Positions 47,419 through 58,290 of a stretch of DNA of 64,000 nt are shown one piece after another. Under the pieces are notes generated by a model. That model did not search any database, had not been told where the DNA came from, and saw nothing but the letters and a program-made list of their open reading frames with translations. The position numbers were made by a program, and so were the translations under genes. This DNA comes from Xiphias gladius. Taxonomy: Eukaryota; Chordata; Actinopteri; Istiophoriformes; Xiphiidae. Within the stretch, counting starts at the first letter, position 1. Each line of letters begins with the position of its first letter. The stretch lies in contig NC_053420.1 in assembly GCF_016859285.1 (NCBI RefSeq), forward strand, positions 6,617,501 through 6,681,500, read 5' to 3'.

Positions 47419-49511
47419 AATGGCTTCTGTAATTTTTGAAGCAAAAATAGTGAAAGTGAAAGTGAAAATGCCAAATATTTTCTGATTCCAGCCTCTCAAA
47501 CTAGAAGATTTGCTGCTAAGTGTTTGAGCAGCACACGTGCAGTTTTCAGTGAGAGCTGTGGCATATGTCCGGGATTTTAGACAGAAGTGGACAAAAGCAG
47601 TTTCCCATTTTTTGGGTGTCAGTTGATTTTATTTTGTTACTGAAGTCGAAATATGGTAGATGAGTTTCAGTACCGACACCAGGACGACCCTCTGTCCATA
47701 TCTTACATTACTGACGATAAACACTATTTTTTTTTTTTTTTTTTCCCCTTTAACTCAATGAGCCAAACTTCTCTTTCCCCTTTTTTGTGTGTTGCAGTGA
47801 CACAGGAACAATGGCACCAGAGAGGTGTGTGTTCGGCATCATGTTGGATGTGTCAGCCTTTTTAGGTAATGCACGCGCACACACTATTTGACACTACATC
47901 CTCTTTAACGGTCTCATTACTGTCATACGATCCCATGATCACGGGATGACATGGGTGCAATATGCATGTTCCTTCAGTGTGATCTTCTCAAAGTTAGAGT
48001 TCTTGGTTTGTCAAATGCACTAAAAGTTACAGGTGTGGCAGCCATTGCAGGCAGTTATGTGCTTAGGTTTCAAGCTTTCCCACCGGTGCAGAAAATGAAA
48101 AAGTAATATATAAGGATGTAGTTACAGTATAAAATTATTTAAACAATAAAATATATCATATAAAATATTGTAGGAAGTACGAGCAGCAGCTTGTTACTCC
48201 ATTCATTTTCAAAATAAATACAGTAATATTAACTGTTTGTATTTTATCCTTATTTATCAGTATTGGTCAATATTTTTTAATTTTTTAAAACCATTTTTTT
48301 TAAATAATTTAAACTGATATCACACTTCTTCTTAATCATACCACAATCTTAATTGATTGATTACTATATGTGTGTGTGTGTGTGTTTGCAGGTATAGCGA
48401 CGGTGTACGTGCGTTACAAACAGGTAGAGGCTCTGACAGGTGACGACAAACTCAGACTCCACAGACTGAACCGCTTTGGGCTCCTGCTCGGCTGGATCAG
48501 CTCCTTCGGAATGTGTGTGGTCGCCAACTTCCAGGTGAGTGCTGCTGGTCCTGGATCAGTCCACACCTGTGCTGCGTCTGAACGTGTCAGCAGTGAATTT
48601 GTGTGTGTGTGTGTCAGAGCAGAAGACCACGCTGTTCTCCATGCACCTGGTGGGGGCGGTGCTGACCTTCGGGGTCGGGGCTCTCTACATCCTGGTTCAG
48701 ACGCTGCTCTCGCTCAACATGCAACCTCACATCCACAGCAAGACCACCTACCTGATCCGCCTCGGCATTGGCGTCTGGACCCTGAGCAGCATCATCTGCA
48801 GTATCCTTTAACACAGAGTCCAGCTGTCATGAAGCAAGAGTTAATTTACACGAGAGTCAGTAAGAGCAGACTCGTAGTGATCGTATTTACTGAGGAAAGG
48901 AAAGTTTTATATCCCCTCTTAAAGGCACAGTCACATTACATTGCCGATATGGTCACGACCAGACAAAAAAACTGAAGCGTCACTCTTGAACTGTTTATGT
49001 CTGTGATCGATGTGATCAATATTTATTTCTCAGATCAGAAACGAAATGTTGCGTCCTTTTTTGAGGCCGAGTGCTGGTAAACTTAATTGAACAGAAACGT
49101 CACTTACATCAAACCCGTCATGATGGTGTATGAAGACTGAAAGTGGGATCTTCCAGGTATCCTCATCGGGAATTGTCACTTACTTTACTTATGTGTGTAG
49201 AGAGTAAAGAAATGCAAGTTTCCAAGAGAAAGCCCCCCCCATTATGTAGTGGGACAACATGCTCAAACACCACATCGCAAAAATCTACACAACTGAGAAA
49301 TGTAGTTGAAGAAAAACACGTCGGATATTCTGAATCAGAATCTCGTGCAGTTCCTTTGCAGCGATTATCTGGACACATGTCCTGCTTTATTACTGTTGAT
49401 CCTCAACAGCCTGTCAGTGTTCGTATCATCAGTCATCATGCACACCAGTCTGCCAGGAGTGGACGTACCACGCAAACTGCATTGGACTCCTGGAGAGACG
49501 GTCAGTAGTCC

Positions 49512-49558
<47 letters not shown>

Positions 49559-51190
49559 GTGTCTGTGTGTCTGTGTGTGTCATTAGAGCTGGGTGTCATT
49601 TTCTCAATAGTAGTGCCGATGTGATACCTGGGTTTCAGTAACAATACTACAATTATACTCTGAGGAATTCTTTCCAACCACAAACAGCTTTACAAGAACT
49701 TTATGTAAATTAAATACAGTGCAAAACTGAAAGTTATGATTTAAATCAGGAAAATATCTGTTGAAAGACAAAAAGATTAGAATCTGACCAGACATTTAAT
49801 GTTGGCTTTGAAGTTTAGTGTTTGATCCTCAGCATCAAAAAAGCACAGAGGTTGGATACGTAGCCCTTTGCAGCGGAACTGAAACATTTAGGTTTATATA
49901 TTTTATGTTATTTTTTTTCCCCAGGGTTACACAGCTCACATCATCAGCACTATTTCTGAATGGTCCCTGGCCTTTTCCTTCCTCAGCTTCTTCCTCACGT
50001 ACATCAGGGATTTCCAGGTACTTTGTCTCATATTTTCACCCCCACAGCTTCAGCTGAAGGTCTGGTCCGTTTCGTTTTGTTTCAAGTCAAATTTACTGTA
50101 AATCAACAGACAATCAGTCTGGACCAAAGCCCTCGGGTATCAACGCTGCATAGAAAAACGTTCTGAATTCACTCCTACAAAGACAAGCTCATTTGCAAAT
50201 AAAAACCTCATATTTTATCTCTTTTTGTCCAGTATAGAGATACTACATGTCCAGATATTGAGTGAAAAAGTAAAACTATTCCTTTTAAAAAGAATAGTGC
50301 ATAGCTTCAGTTTCTAAGCTGTAGCTTATAATGCACCTTCTTAAAAAAAACAAAACACTTTGAGGCTACAGCAGCGATGGAAATGAAAACCTACACTTGT
50401 CAGGAACCTACAGCCAGACTCCTGTTAACCCCTTGCATCAACCATAAATCTGACCTAACTATTAAGCTACAGCTAGCAGCTAGTTAGCTTAGCATTGCAT
50501 AAATACTGGATACGGGGAATCAGCTAGCCTAGATCTGTCCAAAAGTTCAAAAATCCACCTACCAGAACCTTTAAAAGATCACTAATTAAAACTTTGTCTT
50601 GTTTGTTTAATCCAATCTTGTCAGTTGAATGTTTTATGGGGGTAATGTACCGGACTATTTCTTGGCTGCGAATAGTGACTTTCTATAGTCATCAAGAGGT
50701 TGCCGGGCAGGCAGGTCACTGCACCGGGCTGCTGTTCACCAAGAAATAGTTCCAGCCCCTCCTAAGACCACAAGTTTTCAGTTCTACATTTCTGTTTTTG
50801 TACGGATTAAACAAACAAAGTACGTGTTAAAACTGTTTTTGAGATGCTGGTAGGCTAGCTGCTTCAACACTTTATGCTAAGCTAGGCTAACCACGTCCTG
50901 ACTCCAGCTTCATACTTAGCATATGGACGTGAGAGTGGTGTCAATCTTGTCATCCATAAAAAGTCGATCTCTTCCTTTTTCTTTTTGAGGAACTGGGTTG
51001 AGAAAGTGCTGAGAAACATTCTCTAACTATTTTTTTTTTTTTTTGTTACATGAAGAAAATTAACTTGCGAGCAGAGGTAGGTTTGCAGAGCAGCCACCTG
51101 TACGACTGGCCACACGCAGGGGTCGTCGTTTCACAACATCTCAAACATGAAGCCTCCGAGTCTTCTCCACTGCTGGCAGGAGGAACGTGA
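46251..51190 (+). CDS. dram2: DNA-damage regulated autophagy modulator 2 (DRAM2)
   Basis: Seven coding exons: 46251-46381, 47798-47865, 48392-48534, 48623-48800, 49418-49500, 49925-50017 and 51056-51190; all GT-AG, phases consistent. The product is 276 residues (human 266). It is a DRAM/TMEM150-family protein of lysosomal and plasma membranes that promotes autophagosome formation; human mutations cause retinal dystrophy. It opens [20 protein letters not shown], almost identical to the mammalian start. Six hydrophobic segments lie at roughly 9-32, 54-73, 95-112, 122-144, 157-181 and 207-228, followed by [15 protein letters not shown] and a cytoplasmic tail. The tail ends ESSPLL before AGGT, an acidic dileucine sorting motif. 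The last exon has an unusual acceptor, a long T run then gttacatgaag. It was chosen because DFQ|KINLR matches the family and the frame runs to a stop. The gene converges on the C6orf89 homolog. Confidence 0.95.
46393..46432. repeat. dram2: (CA)n just after the dram2 exon 2 donor
   Basis: The repeat begins about 12 nt into the intron after ATCAG|GTCTGAG. Intronic CA repeats near donors are known hnRNP L binding sites; an effect here is inference. Confidence 0.9.
46720..46985 (+). repeat. Direct repeat copy 2 (dram2 intron 2)
   Basis: Near-identical to 45243-45496 in the same orientation, 1477 bp away. The two copies bracket the exon that holds the dram2 start codon. Confidence 0.9.
47396..47421. 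repeat. (AAT)n microsatellite
   Basis: Short trinucleotide run inside a 'ggctgcaact'-family repeat remnant at about 47300-47560, in dram2 intron 2. Confidence 0.85.
48368..48386. repeat. dram2: (TG)n abutting the dram2 exon 4 acceptor
   Basis: TG units run up to tttgcag immediately before the exon at 48392. A second tract, 48600-48614, sits in the same position before the next exon at 48623. Confidence 0.9.
49509..49580. repeat. dram2: (CTGT)n microsatellite just after a dram2 donor
   Basis: The exon ends at 49500 with GAGACG|GTCAGT and the tetranucleotide array starts eight bases into the intron, changing to TGTG at its end. Confidence 0.95.
50460..50960. mobile_element. Foldback (long inverted-repeat) element in dram2 last intron
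   Basis: The left arm has ctagttagcttagcattgca and ccggactatttcttggctgc; the right arm carries their approximate complements (caccaagaaatagttccag and tttatgctaagctaggctaa). This is the organisation of a common percomorph palindromic element with a GC-rich centre. It lies about 100-600 bp upstream of the terminal dram2 exon. Confidence 0.65.
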
Positions 51191-51300
51191 CCAGCAGCAG
51201 AGCATCCTGCCAAAACTGCTTCTACACCAGTTTTCACTATTTCTAATCATGTTTAAAGGCTTTTTTATAGAGTTTTATAAAAGCTGTGGTGGCTCTTGAA

Positions 51301-51667
51301 GGGTCAGTTCACCCAAACATATCCTCTGTCATTCTTCCAGTGGTATCTTATCAGGGCAGATAGTTTTGAATTTATATGTCGAGGTTTGGAGATACGTCTG
51401 AGTTTTCTGCCTCGACCGTAATACAATGGAGGTGAATGAAATTTAGTTTGAAGTGCCCACAGCATTTAAAAAAACAAAAACAACATTCAATCTCAACAGG
51501 AGAAAATTTTCCATAGTGAAATCCCTTTCACCTCCAACACATTGGAAGTGAATGGGATTTATGTATATCTCCAAATCTTGACATGTAAAACCAAAACTAT
51601 CTGTTTATGACACTAGAGGGAAGAGAGATTCTTTATTTTATTTTTGTAATTTGGATAAACTGACCCT
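51301..51667. mobile_element. MITE inside the dram2 3' UTR
   Basis: It opens gggtcagttcacccaaacat, and its end tttggataaactgaccctgt is the inverted form with two mismatches. It begins 111 bp after the dram2 stop and lies before the polyA signal at 52053, so it should be exonic. Internal phrase acactagagggaa is shared with the copy ending near 57024. Confidence 0.6.
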
Positions 51668-52052
51668 GTAAATCCAAATGTGATGCTTTTGCACTTTTCC
51701 CTCAAACTATATCGGTCCTTCTCAGTGACTTTGTCCACCAGCTGCACTTTATATCATTCAATTTTGAAGAGTTTTTACTTCCTGTTATAAATTACACCTG
51801 CGTTTTCTTCCATCGCGTGTCTGAAGCCCACCGAGCCTCATTTGGTAGAAATAAACAATGATTTTTAAAAATATTTTTACATGTGAGCCAATGGATCCAT
51901 AAACTGTGAGGGGAAGCACACTCAGTGGAGCGCTGAGTTTCCAGTCCGTTAAACAATTAAAGCATCCTGTATGCTGAACTTAATTGTTTTTTTTTTCTCC
52001 TGTACAACCGACAGTAAGTGAACAGCTCCCCCTGCTGGAGGATCAGAAGCCA

Positions 52053-52058
52053 AATAAA
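52053..52058 (+). terminator. dram2: Candidate dram2 polyA signal
   Basis: AATAAA followed by tgtgagcttgtgctaatctgttttgtct-like GT-rich sequence, about 860 nt after the stop. An earlier AATAAA near 51850 is an alternative. Confidence 0.5.
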
Positions 52059-53030
52059 TGTGAGCTTGTGCTAATCTGTTTTGTCTGCCACTAGAATAAT
52101 TATACGTTTGGACAGTGTTTTAATTATAATTAATACTTTAAAAAATGCATTTATTAATGGATTCAGTTTGTTAAAACATTAAAAATATATAAAAACCACA
52201 ATTACATTTCCCAATATATCATTTCCATACTCATGAACTAATACTACAATGAATTAATAAAATAACTTTAATATGGAATTTAAAAATACATTTAAAATTT
52301 TAAAAATTTAACTTTTAAATTATTCTGTTTACTAATGTATTTGCCAATTTCAGTTTGTTTCTCTGACATTTTATGTAACATTTTCTCGTAAACAAACATT
52401 CAGTGTTTCTTACCAAACCTCACTGGATGAATCTTTGAGGTCTAACATGTCAAATATATTTTTTTCCATAAAACATCTACAAAGCTGGGGTTCTTGTTAA
52501 ATATTATAAATCCTGCATTTTTTACATCTGTGTTTACTTGCTAATGGTCTTTTCCTTCATTGCCTTCGTTGGCACATTACTGTCACCAGGCCTCAGTGGA
52601 ATAGCTTGAAACTAACGTTGCAAAAAAAATACAAGGACCCATTCATAAAAAACACAGCTCCACACGGCTGCACCTGGTCAAAACTCCACAGGGTACCTTT
52701 TAGTTTAAAGACAGCTCTTGATTTTTAGAGGTGGAAAGTGTAAACCCGCAGAGAGGCAACAGAGCTCTGATTGGACGGATTCCCGTTAACGTACGGCAGC
52801 AGCATCGTTTTAATAATTTTATTTTTAAGTAGTGTATCACCAAAAAATAGAGAACTGTCTTTAAATTAAATCGATAAGCGTCTTTAAATTTACCAATCTG
52901 TTATTACTAAACGGTCTTCAGTCTTTTGATGGAACAGGACCTGCTGTCAATTAACTGAGAACATATCTACAAATAAACACTGATATTTAATCTTCCAACC
53001 CTGAGTTGTTCATGTACATTGTACTGTTTG

Positions 53031-53071
53031 CTGATGTCTGTTATACACAAGTAATGTATAACAGACATCAG
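53031..53071. repeat. Hairpin: perfect 16-bp inverted repeat, 9-nt loop
   Basis: Left arm ctgatgtctgttatac (53031-53046) is the exact reverse complement of 53056-53071. An AATAAA lies about ten bases downstream. No function is evident. Confidence 0.8.
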
Positions 53072-55952
53072 ACAAGAAATAAAGATTTAATTTTTTCAGT
53101 TACTGGTCATACTTTGTCTACTTCAGACTGCAGCCCAGTTAAATGTTAACATATCTATATATAGATATATATTTTATTTATGTCACATTTTTATTTTAAG
53201 ATGTACTAATCAATATTTAACAATGGATCAACTCTTTTTTCATTATATGAGATATATTGCAGTTTTGACTGACTCTAATATGAAACAGTCTCTGATACTT
53301 CTCTCCAACGCTGCAGCTCTACGGAGCTTTTTAGCCTCTTTTAGCACCTGGAGAGAGAGAATAGCTGCTTGAGAAAGTGGAATATTTAACAGCTGAAGAG
53401 ACAGATGTTTTGCCAGGAGCTGGTAGACACCAAACCAGAGCTAACAAGTTGTTTTCAGCTTGTTCTACTGCCTCCAAGTTGCCAAAACCTCAATTAATGC
53501 AGCTTTGATTTAAAAAAAAAATAAAAAATTATGATATATATATTGCGATTCAGTGGAAGCCTGACCCGATCCTGTTCAGCAAAAGTTGAGATTTACTCAC
53601 ATTTCTCCTACAGGTTGAGGTTCTTCTGCCCCCGGTTTTCATTTGCCCTTTTCTGCTGCTGATGATTCCGACCTGGAAACTACTCACATTAAACACAGGT
53701 TCCCGATCTGTATTTAACAATCATTCAGAATAATGAGTATCTCCACTCACCAAAGCATCCACCCTCTTCATTTACCTTCATCCAGGGCTGTAGAATTATT
53801 GTAGAAATAACGAGGTCAAATGTTATTAGTGATGAATTAGCACAAACTGCAGCCTCCAAAATAAAAGAGAGGTGTTAATTCTACTTTAAGCATTTTCATC
53901 AACATATTTAAATTGATGAAATCGTTTGACATTATTTTCCAATTATTTATGCGAAAATTATTAACTCAAGAGCACAAATTGAACAATTGCAGAGAAGAGT
54001 TTATTAACTGGCATCACTTTGAATTTAAGTCGCCATATTTAGCATTAAGCATAATATAAAAACATACAATAAATGGTTTATAAAACATAATGTAAACAGC
54101 TATAAGGACATTAAGTGTTCACTAATGTATTTGTCACCAATTATAACTTCTCCTGTAAAGACTTAACTTTTAAGACTTAATTTTACAGCTGTTTTACTAT
54201 ATTGTCATTTATTATCTGTTTATACAGCAGTTTCCATTTATGGCTGTCCACAGGAGGAGTTATAATTGTTCGCAAAGACATTAATGAAGACTTATATATT
54301 CTTAAAACTACATTATAATGCGTTTTAAACCATTTATTAAATGCTGCTTAAAAATGCTAAATAGGGGAGACTTAAAGTTAAGTGTTACCTATTAACCTGA
54401 GTGCACGGCTTTCCTTTTTTTTTCTCTGTGATACCTGCCTCTTTCCACTCTTGAGATGGTTTGTAAAACTGTCACCCGTTCTCATTAAAATGAACCAAAT
54501 CACAATTTCAACCACTCGCATTTATCACGCTTCAAAAAACAAACCAAAATCTGACATAGATGCACAAATACATGACAAGTTTTAATTTTCTCATAAAACT
54601 ATGACATTTCTATGCAAAGCATACATTTTAAAAGATTGACCCCCTGATTTTTTTTTTTTTTTGTAGAAGCGATATTTAGAAATTTGGTGATTTTTGGATC
54701 ACTATAACAAAATAAGGAAGAGCGTCTTTAAAACACAGAAGTTCAAATTTGACAGGCATTTACTTTGGCAAACTGATTTAACATTGGTCAGACTTTTTTA
54801 AGAGCCACGAAAACCCTGGTCATGCACAAAGTATATCCTCTACTTCTTCACGGATTTTTTTTTTTTTTTAAAGAGAAAAAAAAAATCTGAATCTGTTGGA
54901 GAGGATCTGATGCTAACTTCTGTCTGCATTCTGTACTGATAATCACAAGTGATAATCAAAAAGTATAATAATATTACAACAGCGTATTATTAAAATTAAT
55001 GGCTTAAACAAATGTACATACAATCATAACAATAAATAACGACACTGAAATCAGAGAAGCAGCTTTGTCCATAAAGTCAAATTTAAAAAACAGTATCTTA
55101 AGCTGATAAACGACACGTAGAATGAAAATAAACTTTACATAATTTGTTATTTTCTGTCTCTGATGCTATGTGGTAAGTCTGAACAGTAACTGGTTGTAAA
55201 AGGGTCAGTTCACCCAAATCAAAAGGAAGCATTTTTCCAGTCAGAAAGTTTTGGTTTCATCTGCCCACGTTTTGAGAAATCTGTCTCTGCTGCCATCTAA
55301 CTACAACAGAGGTGAAAGAAATAACAAAAAATTAGTTATAGAAATTCAACAGCAACATCTCTTTCTGAAACAGTGACTGTGATAATCCACAGAACACACT
55401 GGAGACAGTTTATAGTTTTCTTTGGGACCATTTCTGTGATAGAATAACTCCAATTAAAACTATTGAAGGTGTTTTTCTAGGTTTGAATGATTCATCTTTT
55501 TTAAATCAAATCTTGATTTTAAAGATTATGTATTAATGAGCTGCAAATGTTTACTCAAGATTTATTCTTCATTTTTAAATTTGGCTGGTAGATTTTCTCG
55601 GCTGTAGTTCATTCGTTTTTAAAAAAAAAAAAACTACACGATGAAATTGGTGATGTCTATGCCGTTTAAATTCAAAGATGGTTTCCTTGAGTAAGAAACA
55701 CATTTTGATATTTGGAGAGAGTGGACTGTGTCCTTTTGACGTTCTAAAAGACCAGAGCGAGAATCTTTGTCCACATAAATGATCTCGATGATCACGCCAG
55801 TAGTCGAGTGAGTGATGGACAGCTGGAAGGGAGTGAACAGTGTTTAAAAATCTCACGGTTAAAATCAAGAAATATGACGATGCCTTTGAAATGTCATGAT
55901 TATTTTTGAAAATTACTGAGTAGCAAAGTCAGGTACAGGCACTAATGTAACC

Positions 55953-56684
55953 AGGGCTGCAACTAACAATTATTTTCATTATCGATTTATCTGCCACTTA
56001 TTTTTTCAATTAATTCTTCTGTATCCAAAATGCAAGAAATGAGTGAAAAATGCCCATTAAAATTTCTCACAGACCGAGGTCACATATTCAAATGTCTTGT
56101 TTTGTCTGTAAAAAATCTATTCAGTTTACTATCATGTGTGCGTGATAATAAACTGCATCAAATGTGCATCAAATCCTCATATTTGAGAAGTTGAACACAG
56201 CGAATATTTTACATTTGTTAATAATAGACTTAAAAATACCATATGTAAGTTTTTGCTATCGCTACATAACAGTCTAAAAGAAATGTTGCAAGATCAGCAT
56301 CAAACTTCATTCCTTTAAGTGCTACCTCTTCATCCTCTCATGTTGGACTGAGGGCAGACTGGACGCTACAGTGACTCGCTATCGCAAAGTCACAAGACGG
56401 GCCGGGGCTAGCTGGTTAGCATGCTAACTTCAGTAGAAGAAAAGAAGTGATAGAACCAGAAGCAAAACCAGAGTTAACATTTGAGCTGCATTTTGCCTGG
56501 CGAGAAAAAGAAGAAAGATTGATGCTGAACTTGCAACGTTTCTTCTGAACCAGTAAGTAAACAGCTGTTAATGCTAACGTTGGCTATGTAGCAATATCAA
56601 AAACTTACATATAGCACCTTTAAACAATTATTCGATTATCAAAATGATTTCTAATTGATTAATAGACTAATTATTGCAGCTCTA
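55953..56684. mobile_element. 'gggctgcaactaac' repeat with terminal inverted repeats
   Basis: It starts agggctgcaactaacaatta and ends with ctaattattgcagctct, an inverted copy. The middle is replaced by a different element at 56241-56612. Confidence 0.6.
56241..56612. mobile_element. Innermost MITE-like element
   Basis: Termini atatgtaagtttttgctatc and caatatcaaaaacttacat are inverted repeats with about two mismatches, continuing inward as gctac/gtag. It is flanked by taaa-type sequence on both sides, consistent with insertion into the surrounding repeat. Confidence 0.6.
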
Positions 56685-57500
56685 AACGTAACATCCAAAA
56701 CGAGCTGAATTACTGATATGTCTGTATAAAACTTAGTTAAATGACTAGTTAAAAAAAAAACAAAAACAAAACCCTGAAGGTCGTCAAAAAGCAAGACAGC
56801 ATTTTTCCTTTACCTTTCTTCTTTTTATGTAGATTGTGAAGTCTGATTGTGTTTGTAACAAATTTGTCTCATTTCATATTATGTAGAGCCTGGGGATTAA
56901 TTTAGAGAAAGTAACAAATTTAAATCACAGCATGCATCAGAAAAATTGCAATTAAGTTCCAATCCCAAGTTCCAAGTGTGTTCCAGATACCACTAGAGAT
57001 AACTGTGGGTGAACTCGCCCTTTAACATGGAGGAAAGAACCCAATGAAAACCAGAAGGTGAAGATGCTGGTGTGTCTCAGAACTTCAGCTGGTAGTGAAC
57101 AGCCATGCAAGTATTATAGAAACTGAATACCAGACTCAAAGATGGCGCCCACATACCTGAATGAAAATTAAGTAAGCCAAAAAGAAAAAACAAAAAAAAG
57201 CATTGTACCCACTGCATATGTGCATTAGGGTTTTTCCTGCTTGATCCTAGACTTTCCGTTGGGATGATGTCATGCACATAAAAACGATTTTTTTTAAAAC
57301 TGGGCTGTAGGTTCTTTCTGAGCACCCCGTGGTTCTAGACTTAGTTTAGTTTGGAGTTGATTAAATTAAGGAGAATATGAGCCATGCGATATCACATCAC
57401 CAGCTGCAGGGACCCTGATATTCAGCATGAATGTCTGAATGTTTGTCTTCATTCTTTAGTCTGACATGGTGTTCGTGTTATTTTCTCTTTAAGAGAGGGG

Positions 57501-57506
57501 TTTATT
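57501..57506 (-). terminator. c6orf89: Candidate polyA signal of the C6orf89 homolog
   Basis: TTTATT on the plus strand reads AATAAA on the minus strand, about 785 nt past the stop codon. The 3' UTR would be 57.48-58.29 kb. Nearer or farther signals cannot be excluded. Confidence 0.3.
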
Positions 57507-58290
57507 TTTGTATCCATCCAGTCAACATCATTTTCAGTCGACACAGAACCAGTAGAAAACGTTGTTAGGAGCAGTTAACGTTTGTCACATCGATCGAGGA
57601 AATGAGTCAATTTAAGAGTTGTTATTTCCAATTTATGGAGCTGCGAAAAATCTCATCTACACTTGAGGGCAAAAAGATGGCGTCCACATTCTTAATCACA
57701 CCTTCACAACTCTTAACTGATTCATTTCTGAAACCAGGAAACAGCTGTCAACGAGCACGACAGCAGAACTGTTTTTGAATCACTTAACAAATCAGAAATG
57801 TGGGTGGGGATTCAGAGGTCTGGAACCAGGCTAATGCCAGTGCACTCAACAGTGATTCACTCACCTAACGATTTCATTTTTTTAAATTGCTAGAGTTTTG
57901 CTTGAAGCTATGGCAAAGAGCACATCCAGAACATCTGAGAGCTGTTAACATAGAGACGGTTGAGACTGACCAAGTTCTGCCGTTACACACGAGGACAAAG
58001 TCATACAGTCATTTGTCAAACCTCTGACCACCACCCTTGAAACCTGTAAGAAATCAATTTTTTCCCAAACTGAAGTGCAGTGGTTCCCATTTCTCTAAGG
58101 ACAGTGGGAGGATTATCGACGGGCGGGGCATCAGAAAAAAGATCGGAGGGTTATAAGGCATCAGTGGGCGGGGCCACAGGACGGCCAGCAAGCTCTGTAA
58201 CACCTCAGCAGGAAGTCAAACATTCACAGCTGATCTGTACGTTCCCAGTCCTGAACTCTGTCCTCCTTCGCTTTCGCATCCACCCGAACG

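Larger units (their letters stand above)
55202..57024. mobile_element. MITE copy split by nested insertions
   Basis: The left end gggtcagttcacccaaatca and the right end accactagagataactgtgg gtgaactcgcccttt are inverted relatives of each other and match the termini and subterminal phrase of the 51301 element. The 1.8-kb length is explained by another repeat, 55953-56684, inserted between them. Confidence 0.45.
52060..57500. other. Intergenic region between converging dram2 and C6orf89 homolog
   Basis: AT-rich, no gene. It contains a 16-bp perfect hairpin at 53031-53071, poly-T/A runs, an exon-like open patch at 53614-53699 that matches nothing, and a three-deep nest of repeats at 55202-57024. 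An internal 'ctgaagagacagatgttttg' stretch near 53390 resembles another fish repeat. Confidence 0.6.

Noticed and set aside
48370-48975. 201-codon frame reading through dram2 exon 4
   Set aside because: It is real only to 48534; beyond that it reads intron and a wrong frame of exon 5.
53614-53699. Exon-like open segment with tctcctacag acceptor and ACACAG|GTTCCC donor, considered as the last dram2 exon
   Set aside because: Its translation does not resemble the DRAM2 tail, while 51056-51190 matches KINLR and ends with the dileucine tail and a stop.
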